Below, in pieces: positions 1 to 10,217 of a DNA stretch of 64,000 bases. The stretch comes from Halolamina pelagica (GTDB lineage Archaea; Halobacteriota; Halobacteria; Halobacteriales; Haloferacaceae). Position numbers and translations under genes: made by a program. The notes below the pieces were generated by a model. It ran no database searches. It worked only from the letters and a program-made list of their open reading frames with translations, and was not told the origin of the DNA. Each line of letters starts with the position of its first letter. Position 1 is the stretch's first letter. Location of the stretch: positions 1,922,001 to 1,986,000 of the forward strand of contig NZ_LGUC01000001.1 of the NCBI RefSeq assembly GCF_001307315.1, read 5' to 3'.

Positions 1-787
1 AACAGTCCGCGACTGTCCCAGCGTGGATACCCAGCGGGCCAGCGCCACAGCAGAGATCGAGCACGCGATCGCCGTCCTCGACGGTCGCGTTCGCTGCCAG
101 CAGGCGCGTGCCGTCGTCGAGGCGGCCGGCCGCGAACATTCCCGGAACCGTGACCAGCGGGACGGCGGCACCGTCGACGCCGACCTCGAACCGCGTTGGG
201 GTGACGTACCGCGGCGGCTCGAACGACGCCGGCCGTTGCGCGACCAGCACCGAGCAGCCGTCGGCCGTGGTCACGGTTCGGCAGTCGCCGGTCAGTTCGG
301 TCAGACAGCGCTCGTAGCGTGAACGGCCGGCTCCGTCCGTCGCAGCGACGAACAGTCGGCCGTCGGGTCGGAGCGCCGTGAGCGAGTCGGCGATCCGTTG
401 TTTCCCGACCTCGATGGGGGTGTGGCTCTCTGGCGCGTAGGAGGCAGTGTCGTACCCCCCGTCGATCCGCCGGAGGTCGGCGACGACAGTGGTCCGCGCG
501 GCAGCCCCGTTCACGGCGGCGTTGCGCCGACAGAGCCGCGCCCGCCGGGCGCTGGCTTCGGTCATCCGGACCGACGCCGCCGAGGCCGCGAGCACGACGC
601 CGACGACGCCGTAGTTCGACTGTACGGAGAGGTGGTCGCCAGGGGCAGTACCGTGAATCGCGCGTAGCAGGAGGAGTTCGGCCGCCCTGAACGCTTCCAC
701 GGAGGCGACGCCGTCAGCGGTGTGGAAGCGGTAAGTGTCGGGGCCCTCGGGAACGTGGGCGCCGAGTTCGAGTTGGTCGCCGGTCAT
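1..787 (-). CDS. RsmC-like class I SAM-dependent methyltransferase (3' end outside window)
   Basis: The first 262 residues are visible; the gene runs off the left edge. There are two Rossmann-like halves. The N-terminal half resembles the degenerate domain of RsmC/RlmG-type rRNA guanine-N2 methyltransferases. The C-terminal half begins a true SAM-binding motif I (VLDLCCGAGPLGIHAG) just before the edge. The catalytic NPP[FY]-type motif would lie outside, so the target base cannot be judged. Start: the ATG at 787 is preceded five bases upstream by a clear Shine-Dalgarno, GGAGGGG. RNA methylation is inferred from architecture; another small-molecule or RNA methyltransferase is possible. Confidence 0.75.
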   Translation of the reverse strand, partial: MTGDQLELGAHVPEGPDTYRFHTADGVASVEAFRAAELLLLRAIHGTAPGDHLSVQSNYGVVGVVLAASAASVRMTEASARRARLCRRNAAVNGAAARTTVVADLRRIDGGYDTASYAPESHTPIEVGKQRIADSLTALRPDGRLFVAATDGAGRSRYERCLTELTGDCRTVTTADGCSVLVAQRPASFEPPRYVTPTRFEVGVDGAAVPLVTVPGMFAAGRLDDGTRLLAANATVEDGDRVLDLCCGAGPLGIHAGTVADC

Positions 788-1425
788 CGGCGCCCCTCCG
801 TCGAGTCGCGGGTCGCCTCACAGCGGGTCGTGTGGCTTGGATCGGTCGGTAGCCGGTGCGTTCGTGTCGTCGGGGGTGCGTGCATTCGGTGAACATCGGA
901 CTCGTCAGTTTCCGAGCGGGATCAGCCACGCCGGCGGACCGGGAGAAAGCAGGTGCTCACGGCGATGGCGTGGCACCGGGTACCGAAAGCGAGACGCCCG
1001 TCCGACCCGGCGTTCCGGGCCACGACGACAGGCGACCACAGTCGGCAAGCCGGCCGAGTCCCGGGTCGCCCCCGAGCTAGCTCGACCGAGAGCCGTAGTT
1101 CACGCAGTCGTCAGCTGTCGCTGACAGAACTTGACGTTATCGCCTTTGAGTTGGTCCCCGTGGCCACACGAATCAACAGTTCCGGCGACGCCGGGCTGGC
1201 TGTGAATAACGGGATCGAACTCGGTCCCGTGGGACGGTCGGCGACCGCCACCGGTGAGCCGTTCGGTGCCCGAGGCGACCGTGATCGGACGCCGTTACGA
1301 GAACCACACGCCTCAGGTCGAGCCGGCCGGCGGGTCCGACCCACGGCGCCGCGGCGAATCGCGCCGTGGGGCCGCCGATGAGGGAGCGTCGACAGCCCTA
1401 CAGCGTTGGCCGGCAGCGAGACCCC
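788..1425. other. 638-bp stretch without a convincing gene
   Basis: Open frames here encode arginine/proline-rich peptides unlike the acidic proteins of the window, so I call no gene. The stretch separates the methyltransferase start from the prolyl oligopeptidase stop. One short perfect hairpin (GTCAGC, loop TGTC, GCTGAC) lies at 1110-1125. No tRNA-like fold is evident. Confidence 0.5.
793..799 (-). promoter_or_regulatory. Shine-Dalgarno (GGAGGGG) for the methyltransferase gene
   Basis: GGAGGGG on the minus strand lies five bases before the ATG at 787. It supports this start and suggests a leadered transcript, unlike the leaderless pattern of many genes here. Confidence 0.55.
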
Positions 1426-3473
1426 CTACTGCCCCACGTCCGCGCCGAGCCGATCACACAGCCACGTCCACTGATCGACCTGCTCTTCGACGATCATCTC
1501 GGTTGACTTGCCGACGCCGTGGCCCGTATCGGTCTCGGTCCGGAGCACGATCGGTTCGTCGCCCGTCTGGTGTTCCTGCACCAGCGCAGTCATCTTCCGG
1601 GCGTGGCTCGGGTGGACTCGGGTGTCGCCCGCGGCGGTTTTGAACATCGTCGCCGGGTAGTCGCGTGCCTCGACGTTGTGGTACGGCGAGTACTCGCGGA
1701 TATACTCGAACGCGTCTGGGTCCTCGGGCGAGCCGTACTCGACGGTCCAGGACTCACCCAGCAGGAAGCGGTGGAACCGCAGCATGTCGAGCAGCGGCAC
1801 CGTACACAGCACCCCGGCCCAGAGATCCGGCCGCTGGGTGAGCGCCGCGCCGGTGAGCAGGCCGCCGTTCGAGCCGCCGTAGGCGCCGAGGTGGTCCGTA
1901 TCGGTGTAGCCCGCCTCGATCAGCCCTTCGGCGACGGCGTAGAAGTCGTCGAACACGTTCTGCTTGTCCTCGCGCATTCCGGCCTCGTGCCAGGGCTCGC
2001 CGTACTCCGTCCCGCCGCGGAGGTTGGCGACGGCGAACACCCCGCCAGCGTCGAGGAACGGGCCGGCGAAGCGCCAGAAGCTCGGCGTCTGGGGGATCCG
2101 GAAGCCGCCGTAGCCGTACAGCACCGTCGGCGCCGCGCCCGCGGGGTCGAGCCCCTCGCGGTGGACGACGAACGCCGGCACCTCGGTCCCGTCCGCGGAC
2201 TCGAAGAACTCCTGGCTGACGGTCACGTCGACGCCGAGTTCGACGTCGGCCTGTCCGACCGTCTCGGGCTCGGTGTCGTCGCCGTCCAGTCGATATCGCG
2301 TGACACGGTCGGGCGCCTCGAAGTCGTGGACGACGTAGAACAGCTCCTCGCCGTCGTCGGCGTCCGAATCGACGCCGTCGATGGTGCAGAACTCGGGGCT
2401 TGGGAGGCGCTCGACGGCCTCGCCGTCCTCCCAGACCGACAGCTCCGAGGAGGCGTCGCGGAGGTGGTTTGCGACGAGCGAGTCGCCCGCCACCGTCAGG
2501 TCCTGCAGAACCGTGTCCGTCTCGGGGATCGACTCCGCGAACTCGTCGGGGTCGAGGTCCTCGCCGGTCGCGAGCGTCTCGACATCGGCGGTGAGCACCC
2601 GCGAGAAGTCGGCCTCGTAGTTGGTGAGGAAATGCACCTCGCCGGTGTCGGAGGCGACGTGCGGGGCGAACGTCGCGTCGTAGTCGGTCAAAAGCGGCGT
2701 GAGCGGCTCGTCGGCCTCGGGATCGACCCGGTAGAGATCGGTGTGGGTCGTCCCCTCGTGGACCGCCGCGAGCAGCGTGTCGGTGTCGGCATCGTACGCC
2801 AGTTCGGGCCAGGCGTGCTCGCTGAAGGCGTCGGTGAGCAGTTCGTCTCCGTCCGGATGGTCGTCGTGATCGTGGCTGTACAGCGCCTTCTGGAGCTGTT
2901 CGCCGTCGCCGGGGCCGCCCGTGCGGATCGAGTAGAAGCCGTCGTCGGTCCACGCGAACCCGCCGGGGTTGACGCGGCCGGCGTCGGGCACCTCGTCGAT
3001 CAGGCCGCCCGTCTCGGCGTCGACGACGCGCACGTCGTACTGCTCCTGGCCGCCCTCGTCGTAGCCGTACGCGACGCGCTCGCCGTCCGGACCGACGGTG
3101 AACCAGTTCATCGACGCCGCCTCGCCGTCGAACGCGTTGGGGTCGACCAGCGCCCGTGGCTCCTCGTCGAACGACTCCCGGACGTACAGCACGCCGTGGT
3201 CCTCCTCGGGCTCCTCGATCGTCTGGAAGTAGCGGCCGCCGGCGGCAGTCACCGCGCCGTAGTCGGTGACCCGGGCCACGCGTTCGAACTGCGGGCGCAG
3301 GGCGTCGCGGGTGTCGGTGTCGAGCACCGCGTCGGCGTACTCGTTCTGGGCGGCGACCCAGTTCTCGACCTCCTCGCTCTGCTCTTCCAGCCAGCGGTAC
3401 GGGTCGACGATCTCCTCGCCGTGGAGCTCCTCGGTGACGGGCCGTTCCTCGGTGTCAGGGGGCTGTCGCGCAT
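1426..3473 (-). CDS. Prolyl oligopeptidase, S9A family (one frameshift near its start)
   Basis: A cytosolic serine peptidase cleaving after proline in short peptides: N-terminal seven-blade propeller, then an alpha/beta-hydrolase. The expected family opening (DPYRWLEE) is at about residue 25. The catalytic Ser is in GGSNGGLL (about 534), the Asp in GDTRVHPSHA (about 616) and the His in DTGHGVG (about 652). The ATG at 3473 is out of frame with the rest until one G is restored in the 3458-3462 run. This gives 682 residues, normal for the family. A TATA box CTTTTAAG sits about 27 bases upstream, which supports that start. It lies downstream of the dpp operon, so digestion of imported peptides is a reasonable inference. 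Confidence 0.9.
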
Positions 3474-3496
3474 ACGGGAACGGGCCGCGGCGAGGG

Positions 3497-3504
3497 CTTA
3501 AAAG
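3497..3504 (-). promoter_or_regulatory. TATA box CTTTTAAG for the prolyl oligopeptidase gene
   Basis: The spacing of about 27 bases to the ATG at 3473 fits a leaderless haloarchaeal promoter. It also argues that this ATG is the true start despite the apparent frame break after it. Confidence 0.55.
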
Positions 3505-3532
3505 ACCGGCAAGCGGCAGGCCCGACGGCGGC

Positions 3533-4054
3533 CTACTCGATGTGGAACGTCGTCTCCGCCCGCAGGTTCTCGGCGCCGTGGACGGCGTCGATCCCGACGG
3601 TGAGAGTGTGCTCCCCCCGTTCGGCCTCGCGCCACTCGCGCTGGTCGATGCGGACACGGCCGGACCACGAGCGGCGGAACCGCTTGCGCTCACTGCGGCC
3701 GAAGCGGAAGAGGCTGCGCTCGTCGGGGTGGTTCGGCGACAGCTCCGAGCCCTCGGCGTTGCCGTCGATCGCCCACCGCCACGGTTTGGGCGTCTCCGTG
3801 ACGATCGTGACCGGGAGCGGGAAGCGGTTGTAGAAGGTGACGCCGAAGTGGATCTCCTCGCCGGGGTCGTAGCGGTCCTTGGAGGTCTGCACGTCGACGG
3901 CGATCGCCCGCGAGCGCAAGAACTGCGGCACGAGCGCGTGGCTGACGTTGGTCCAGTTGACGTGGTTCCGACTGGCCCCCTCGTCGTTCTCGACGGGCGA
4001 GAACGGGTCCTCGTCGTCCCGGCGCAGCGCCTCCGAGTCGTAGACCCGACGCAT
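3533..4054 (-). CDS. Conserved haloarchaeal hypothetical protein
   Basis: A 173-residue acidic soluble protein with no signal peptide or membrane segment. The middle (about residues 45-110) reads like a beta-sandwich of the kind found in BsuPI-type or surface Ig-like domains: alternating hydrophobic strands with DPGEEIHFGVTFYN and later GEHTLTVGIDAVHG. No catalytic motif is visible. It lies 49 bases after dppF and just before the promoter of the peptidase gene, so it may be the last gene of the dpp transcript. Its function is unknown; the fold is my inference. Confidence 0.7.
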   Translation of the reverse strand: MRRVYDSEALRRDDEDPFSPVENDEGASRNHVNWTNVSHALVPQFLRSRAIAVDVQTSKDRYDPGEEIHFGVTFYNRFPLPVTIVTETPKPWRWAIDGNAEGSELSPNHPDERSLFRFGRSERKRFRRSWSGRVRIDQREWREAERGEHTLTVGIDAVHGAENLRAETTFHIE

Positions 4055-4103
4055 ACGCTGTCGAACGCGGGCGACGCGGAAAAAGGTCTCGTGAGCGGGG
4101 CCG

Positions 4104-5149
4104 TCAGTCGGCCGTGGACTCGGCGCCCGTGGAGTCGGCCGAGGAGCCGACCTCCTCCTCGATCTCCTCGTGGAACGGGCAGCCGATCCCGTGGGTCTCG
4201 CTCACTTCCTCGAGCTCCGGATGGTCGTCCCACTCCGAACACTCCTCGTGCGCGATCGGACACCGCGTGTGGAACTTACAGCCCGACGGCGGATTGATCG
4301 GGGAGGGGACCGTCCCCTCGAGGATGATCCGGTCGCCCTCCCACAGGGGGTCAGGCTCGGGGATCGCCGACAGCAGCGAGCGCGTGTAGGGGTGGTACGG
4401 CGGGGAGAAGATCTCCTCGGTCGTCCCGACCTCCACGATCTCGCCGAGATACATCACGGCGATGCGGTCGGCGATGTGTTCGACCACGCTCAGGTCGTGC
4501 GCGATGAACAGGTAGGAGAGGCCGAACTCCTCCTGCAGGTCCTCGAGCAGATTGAGGATCTGGGCCTGGACGCTCACGTCCAGCGCCGACACCGGCTCGT
4601 CACAGACGATGAACTCGGGGTCGACCGCGAGCGCGCGGGCGATCCCGATCCGCTGGCGCTGTCCCCCGAGAACTCGTGGGGGTAACGCGAGGCGTGGCTG
4701 GCCTGGAGGCCGACGGTCTCGAGCAGCTCCTCGACGCGCTCCTTGCGCTCCTGGCCGGAGGCCAGGCCGTGCACGTCGAGCGCCTCGCCGACGATGTCGC
4801 TCACCGTCAGACGCGGGTTCAGCGACGCGAACGGGTTCTGGAACACGAACTGGAGATCCTTCCGGTAGTCCCGGAGTTCGGCCGAGGAGAGCTCCGTCAG
4901 GTCCTGACCGTCGTAGTAGACGGAGCCGTCGGTCGGCTCCTCCAGTCCCAGCATCGTCCGACCGAGGGAGGACTTCCCGCAGCCGGACTCCCCGACCAGG
5001 CCGAGGGTCTCCCCCTCGGCGATCTCGAGGTCGACGCCGTCAACGGCTTTCACCGAGGACGGGTCGCCGATGATTCGATCGAGCAGCCCCTCGTCGGTCG
5101 AGTAGTGCTTCGTCAGCCCGTCGATCTCGATCAGTGGGTCGGCGCTCAT
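4104..5149 (-). CDS. dppF: Oligopeptide/dipeptide ABC transporter ATP-binding protein DppF/OppF (frameshift)
   Basis: The second ATPase of a peptide importer. Walker A is GESGCGKSS at about residues 57-65 and the Q-loop is FVFQNPF. The signature is broken: the reading frame leaves PHEFSG at the C-run 4663-4667. Restoring one C gives the normal [13 protein letters not shown] signature, the Walker B DEPVSALD and the H-loop in [10 protein letters not shown]. The C-terminal oligo_HPY tail with its cysteines ([18 protein letters not shown]) is present. The restored length is about 348 residues, typical for the family. Its ATG overlaps the stop of dppD (ATGA), so the two are translationally coupled. 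Confidence 0.9.
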
Positions 5150-6423
5150 ACTGACTCACCTCCGTCGGCTGCGGCGTCCTCACGGATCTGCACGTCGAAC
5201 TCGACGCCGTCCTGCAGGTCGCCCGTGTACTCGAGACACGCGGCGGTGTGGATGTCGGCGTCGGGCTCCTCGATCGGCTCGCCGGTCTCCGTGTCGACCA
5301 GCGGCGGTTCGTGTTGGATGCAGGCGTCCTCAGCGTACGGACACCGCGGGTGGAAGCTACAGCCCGAGGGGAGCTGGACGAGGTCCGGCATCGTCCCCGG
5401 GACGGTATCGAGCCGATCGCGGTCGTCGCCGATCCGCGGGATCGAACTCATCAGTCCCACCGTGTAGGGGTGTTTGGGGTCGTAGTACAGCTCCTCGACG
5501 GAGCTGCGCTCGACCGGTTTGCCGGCGTACATCACCATTACGCTGTCACACAGCTCGGCGACGACGCCGAGGTCGTGGGTGATCAGCTGGATCGCCACGT
5601 CCTCCTCGTCGGAGAGCTCCTTCAGCAGGTCGAGGATCTGCGCCTCGATCGTCACGTCCAGCGCCGTCGTCGGCTCGTCCGCCACGATGAGCGACGGGTC
5701 ACAGGAGAGCGCGATGGCGATCACCGCGCGCTGCTGCATCCCGCCGGAGAACTCGTGGGGGTAGTCCGAGTAGCGCTCCTCGGCGTCGGGGATGCCGACG
5801 CGGTCGAGCATCTCGATCGCTCGCTCGCGGGCGGCCGCATCGCCCATGTCGAGGTGTTTCCGAACCGCTTCGGCGATCTGTTCCCCGACGGTGTAGACGG
5901 GGTTGAGCGCCGTGTGCGGGTCCTGGAAGATCATCGCGATCTCCGCCCCGCGCAGCTCCTGCATCGCCTCGTCGGGCGCGTCGAGCACGTCGACGTGGCC
6001 CGCCTCGACGTGGAGGCTGCCGTCGTGGAGGCTGGTCGCGACCTCCGTCGGCCGGTCGCGGACGGTCGCGCCCGGATCGCTCCCCACGCTGCCGGACTCC
6101 GCGCGGAGCTCGTCGACGTGGATGTAGCCCGAGCGGTTCTCGGTGGCGACGCCCTCCGGGAACTGCCGGGCGAGTTTCGCCACTGCGCTGGTCGAACGGA
6201 ACGTCACGTCGCCGCCCTTGATCCGGCCGGGGTCGTCGATCAGCCGCATCAGCGAGAGGCTGGTGACCGACTTCCCCGCACCGGACTCGCCGACGACGGC
6301 GAAGCGCTCGCCGCGGTCGATCTGGTACGAGACGTCGTTGACCGCTTTGACCTCGCCCTCCTCCGTGTAGAAGGAGGTCTGGAGGTTGTCGACCGACAGC
6401 AGCGGTTCGTCGTTGGCGCTCAT
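5146..6423 (-). CDS. dppD: Oligopeptide/dipeptide ABC transporter ATP-binding protein DppD/OppD
   Basis: An intact 425-residue ATPase of the peptide importer. Walker A is GESGAGKS, the Q-loop MIFQDPH, the signature SGGMQQRAVIAIAL, Walker B DEPTTALD and the H-loop THDLGVV. The C-terminal oligo_HPY segment has GCSFHPRCPYAEDAC. It is about 60 residues longer than the sibling at 21469. The extra length sits between the first beta strands and the Q-loop (about residues 78-140), a region rich in E, S and T. The gene overlaps dppC upstream and dppF downstream by 4 bases each, typical of a tightly coupled operon. Confidence 0.93.
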   Translation of the reverse strand: MSANDEPLLSVDNLQTSFYTEEGEVKAVNDVSYQIDRGERFAVVGESGAGKSVTSLSLMRLIDDPGRIKGGDVTFRSTSAVAKLARQFPEGVATENRSGYIHVDELRAESGSVGSDPGATVRDRPTEVATSLHDGSLHVEAGHVDVLDAPDEAMQELRGAEIAMIFQDPHTALNPVYTVGEQIAEAVRKHLDMGDAAARERAIEMLDRVGIPDAEERYSDYPHEFSGGMQQRAVIAIALSCDPSLIVADEPTTALDVTIEAQILDLLKELSDEEDVAIQLITHDLGVVAELCDSVMVMYAGKPVERSSVEELYYDPKHPYTVGLMSSIPRIGDDRDRLDTVPGTMPDLVQLPSGCSFHPRCPYAEDACIQHEPPLVDTETGEPIEEPDADIHTAACLEYTGDLQDGVEFDVQIREDAAADGGESV

Positions 6424-7450
6424 TCTCGCACCCCCGCACCGCCGCTGGTGTCACCCTGCGGGTCCACGGCGTCGCGGACGCCGTCACCCACGAGGTTGAT
6501 CGAGAGCACGAACAGGAAGATCGCCAGCCCGGGGAACACCGTGATCCACCACTGGCCCTGGATCAGGCTACTGCGACCGCGGGCGAGCATGCTGCCCCAC
6601 TCGGGGAGCCCGGTTCGAGCCCCAGCCCGAGGAAGCCAAGCGCCGCCGCGTTGAGCACGACGGTCCCGATACCGAGCGTCGCCTGCACGATCACGGGCGC
6701 CATCGCGTTGGGCACCACGTGCCGGAAGATGATCGAGCGGTCGCGTGCGCCCAACGCTTTCGCGGCGGTGACGTACTCGTTCTCCTTGACGGAGAGCACC
6801 TCACCGCGCAGCAGACGGGCGTAGCTGATCCAGACGACCAGCACCAGCGCCGTGATCATGTTCCAGAACCCCTGGCCCAGCACCGCGATCAGCGCGATGG
6901 CGAGCACGAGGAACGGGAACGCGTACAGGATGTCGACCAGGCGCATGATGACCTCGTCGATCCATCCGCCGTAGTAGCCCGCGAGGGCACCGAGCGGGAC
7001 GCCGACCGAGAGCGCGATACTGACGGTGATCACGCCGATCGTGAGGCTGTATCGGCCACCGTACATCACACGCGAGAGGATGTCCTTCCCGGACCAGTCG
7101 GTCCCGAAGGGGTGGGTGGCCGTCGGCGCTTCGTTGAGCGCGGCGAAGTTCGAGTTCGTCGGATCGAACGGCGCCAGCGAGAACGGCTGGACCGTGATCC
7201 CCTCGATCACGATCGGCCGCGCGAAGATCGTGGTGAACAGCATCAGGGCGATGATCGACAGTCCCACCAGTGCGGTTCGGTTGCGCTTGAACCGCTCCCA
7301 CGCGCGGGTCAGCCGGTCCCGGGAGACTGTGCTCTCGTCCTGTTGCCAGTCGAATCGCTCATCGCGGTCCTCGAACACGGAGGTGTCGAACCCGGTCACC
7401 CGGATTCGCCCGCGTTCAGTCGTCGTCGTTCGCTGTGATTCGTGAGACAT
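6420..7450 (-). CDS. dppC: Oligopeptide/dipeptide ABC transporter permease DppC (frameshift)
   Basis: The second permease subunit, with an N-terminal cytoplasmic extension, six expected TM helices and the BPD permease loop (GEVLSVKENEYVTAAKALGA) that contacts the ATPase. The frame breaks at the G-run 6603-6606 after LGLGLEPGSP. Adding one base restores EWGSMLARGR, a final TM helix and a C-terminus ending DPQGDTSGGAGVRE. That stop then overlaps the ATG of dppD, which is strong evidence that the break is an artefact. The restored length is 343 residues. The gene starts 3 bases after the dppB stop. Confidence 0.9.
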
Positions 7451-7453
7451 GTG

Positions 7454-8401
7454 TCAGTATCGGATACGTGGATCGAGCCACGAGTAGAGCAGGTCCGCAA
7501 CCAGATTGACGAACACGATAGTGACGGCGATCATCAGGACGATCGCCTGCAGTACCGGCAGGTCTCGCTGGGTGATCGCGTCGATGAGCAGTCGACCCAC
7601 GCCGGGCCAGGAGAACACCTGCTCGACGACGACAGAGCCGTTGACGATGAACGCGACCTGGATCGCCGCCACCGTCACGACCGACACCATCGAGTTGCGC
7701 AGCACGTGCTTCACGATGACGGTGCGCTCGGAGAGCCCCTTGGCCTTCGCCGTGCGGACGTAGTCCTTGTTCAACTCCTCGACCATCGAGGAGCGGGTCA
7801 GTCGCATGATCAGCGCCGACGACGCCGTTCCGAGGGTGATCGCCGGCAAGATCACGAACTTCAACATCGCCGGGCTCAACACCGCTTTGTCCGGCGGGAT
7901 GACCCTGAACAGGCCGAGCTGGACGCTGAACACCAGCAGGAGCATCAGGCCGAGCCAGAAGTTCGGCGTCGCGATCCCGATGAGGGCCGCGACGCGGCTG
8001 GCCTCGTCGACGGTGTTGCCGTTGTTGATGGCCGCGATCACGCCCAGCGGGATCCCGATCGAGATCGCGATCGCGAACCCCATGAACCCCAGCAGCAGCG
8101 TTTTCGGGAGCCGGGTCAGGATCGCTCCGGAGACGCTGCGATCGGAGATCAGCGAGTCGCCGAAGTCGAGCATCACCGCGTCCCGCAGCCACAGCCAGTA
8201 CTGGATGTACACCGGCTCGTCCAGGTTGAACTGTGCGCGGAGCTGGTCACGCAGCCCGGGCGTCGTCTCCTGAAACTGCAGGATGTAGTCGACCGGCGAG
8301 CCGGGCAGCATCTTCGTAAGCGAAAACGTCAGTAGAGTTACACCAAACAGTACTGGTATCATCACCAGCAGCCGCTTGATTAGGTATCGTTGAAGAGACA
8401 T
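7454..8401 (-). CDS. dppB: Oligopeptide/dipeptide ABC transporter permease DppB
   Basis: A permease subunit of about 315 residues starting MSLQRYLIKRLLVMIP. It has TM1 at about residues 9-30, the periplasmic region usual for DppB, five more helices and the ATPase-contact loop (NKDYVRTAKAKGLSERTV). It ends with SWLDPRIRY, the standard family tail. I prefer the ATG at 8401 over a longer in-frame start, because the extra N-terminal residues are basic and low-complexity and would overlap the dppA end. It lies 13 bases after dppA. Confidence 0.93.
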   Translation of the reverse strand: MSLQRYLIKRLLVMIPVLFGVTLLTFSLTKMLPGSPVDYILQFQETTPGLRDQLRAQFNLDEPVYIQYWLWLRDAVMLDFGDSLISDRSVSGAILTRLPKTLLLGFMGFAIAISIGIPLGVIAAINNGNTVDEASRVAALIGIATPNFWLGLMLLLVFSVQLGLFRVIPPDKAVLSPAMLKFVILPAITLGTASSALIMRLTRSSMVEELNKDYVRTAKAKGLSERTVIVKHVLRNSMVSVVTVAAIQVAFIVNGSVVVEQVFSWPGVGRLLIDAITQRDLPVLQAIVLMIAVTIVFVNLVADLLYSWLDPRIRY

Positions 8402-8414
8402 GGAGGGGAGGTCG

Positions 8415-10130
8415 CTATTCTTCTGAGAGGTAGGTGAACGCGCCGTCGGCCGGCGAGAAGATCCCCTTGAACTCGCCACCGTTGATCGGGTAGGTACGGA
8501 AGCCTTTCACGGCGGTGTTGTCGTACACGTCGGTCTCCTCACCGAACCGGATGTACGTCATCGGCGCGTCCTCGGCGAGAATCTCGACGAGGTCCTTGTA
8601 GATCTGGTTCCGCTCTTCCAGGTCGTAGGTGTTCGTCCCGTCCTCGAGCAGCTGGTCCACTTCCTCGTTCTTGTAGTGGCCCATGTTGAAGCCGTTCGGC
8701 GTGAACTGCTCGCTGTCGACGAGGTCGCCGACGTACGCGTCGGGGTCCCAGCCGCCGGACCAGCCGACCGCGATGACCTCGTTGTTGCTGGCCGAGGACT
8801 CGCCGGCGATCTTGCCGACGTACGTGTTCCACTCGTACTGCTCGACGGACACGTCGAAGTAGTCCGTGCTGTTGAGGCTCTCGGCGATCAGCTGCACCCA
8901 CTGGACACGCTGGGGGTTCTGGTTCGTGATGATCGTCGTCTCGAACGGGGCTTCGATACCGGCCTCGTCGAACCCTTCCTCGAGGAGCGTGCTGGCCTGC
9001 TCCTCGTCGTAGCCCATGTACTCCTCGCCCAGTCGGTCGTTGAGGTCCTGCCACTCCTCGGTATCGAACACTGCGGAGATCTGGGAGATGGCCATGTACG
9101 CCGGGACACCGAGCCCTTCGTACACCGCGTCGACGATCTCCTCACGCGGGACGAGCCGGGAGATGCCGCGTCGGACTTTCTTGTTCCCGTAGGGCTCCAC
9201 TTCCGTCGGGAAGTACATCAGGTCGTAGCCGCCGGCGAGTCGGCGGTTGACCGTGTAGTCCTCGTTCTCCGCGAAGTCGCTCAGGCTCGGGGCGGGCGGC
9301 GTGTTGGCGAGGTGGATGTCGCCGCTCTCGAGCGCGGCCTGCTGTGCGGACTGCTCGGTAATCACGCGGTAGGTGATGTCCTTGATCGGCGGCGTCGACG
9401 GCACGCTGTCGTCGCCCTCGAACCAGTAGTCGTCGTTGCGCGTGATGCGGAACAGCTCGTCGGGCTGGTGCTCGACGAACTCGTAGGGGCCGGTCCCGAC
9501 CGGGTTCTCGGTGATGTCGAGGTCGCCGGTTTCGACTTCCGCCGGAATGATCGGAATGGCCGAAATGTCGAACTTCAGCGGCGCGTAGTCGTTCTTGAGC
9601 GTGAACTCGATCGTGTAGTCGTCGATGATCTCCGAGGACTCGTACCACGAGAACACGTCGGTCGCGTTGACCTTCCCCTCGTAGCGCTCGAAGGTGACCT
9701 GAACGTCCTCCGCGGTGAGTTCGTTGCCGTTGTGGAACTTGACGCCCTCACGCAGCTCCGCCCGCCAGACGCCGTCACCCACTTCCTCGAAGGTGTGGGC
9801 AAGCGCGTTGTTGATGCTGCCGTCGAAGCCGACGGTGAGCAGCGTCTCGTAGGTCAGACCGAACGCCTTCACCGAGGTGGTGTCGGCGGCCTTGGCCGGG
9901 TCGAACTGCGCCACGTCGGCGCCGAAGGAAGCGATCAGCTCGCCGCCCTCCTGCGCGTTGTTCGGGTCGGCCGGCGTCGTCGTCCCACCGGGACGGGCGG
10001 GCGTCCCCTCCGTCTCCGTGCCGTCACCGCCCATGCAGCCGGCGAGCCCCGCGACCCCTGCGACCCCGAGGGACTTCACCAAACTACGTCGGTTTAGACT
10101 AAAGTGTCGTTCCGTGTCATCTGATCGCAT
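8415..10130 (-). CDS. dppA: Peptide ABC transporter substrate-binding lipoprotein DppA
   Basis: A 571-residue SBP_bac_5-type extracellular binding protein. The N-terminus has a twin-arginine stretch (NRRSLVKSLG) and a lipobox with Cys about residue 32 (GLAGC), so Tat export and lipid anchoring are expected. A Gly/Thr/Pro linker follows. The body holds family signatures such as VKFHNGNELTAEDV and NPVGTGPYEFVEH. It is the first gene of the operon dppA-B-C-D-F. The upstream region carries an inverted repeat (10218-10237) shared with the divergent gene. Peptide is the most likely substrate; nickel or other oligopeptide-like ligands are not excluded. Confidence 0.93.
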   Translation of the reverse strand: MRSDDTERHFSLNRRSLVKSLGVAGVAGLAGCMGGDGTETEGTPARPGGTTTPADPNNAQEGGELIASFGADVAQFDPAKAADTTSVKAFGLTYETLLTVGFDGSINNALAHTFEEVGDGVWRAELREGVKFHNGNELTAEDVQVTFERYEGKVNATDVFSWYESSEIIDDYTIEFTLKNDYAPLKFDISAIPIIPAEVETGDLDITENPVGTGPYEFVEHQPDELFRITRNDDYWFEGDDSVPSTPPIKDITYRVITEQSAQQAALESGDIHLANTPPAPSLSDFAENEDYTVNRRLAGGYDLMYFPTEVEPYGNKKVRRGISRLVPREEIVDAVYEGLGVPAYMAISQISAVFDTEEWQDLNDRLGEEYMGYDEEQASTLLEEGFDEAGIEAPFETTIITNQNPQRVQWVQLIAESLNSTDYFDVSVEQYEWNTYVGKIAGESSASNNEVIAVGWSGGWDPDAYVGDLVDSEQFTPNGFNMGHYKNEEVDQLLEDGTNTYDLEERNQIYKDLVEILAEDAPMTYIRFGEETDVYDNTAVKGFRTYPINGGEFKGIFSPADGAFTYLSEE

Positions 10131-10217
10131 GTGTGGTAGAGTGGCGGAGTCCGCACCGTATGAAGGTTTCGCTGGCGATTTCGTGTTTCGAACCGGAACA
10201 TTGCTCCGAGATTCGGC

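Noticed and set aside
856-1080. Open frame in the 788-1425 gap that could be a small protein
   Set aside because: Composition is Arg/Pro/Ser-rich, unlike the acidic proteome; no promoter or conserved motif. Probably chance in GC-rich DNA.
1111-1344. Minus-strand open frame in the same gap
   Set aside because: Basic, low-complexity peptide with no recognisable domain or start signal.
8676-10097. Long plus-strand open frame opposite dppA
   Set aside because: DppA has its signal, lipobox and family motifs in the minus strand.
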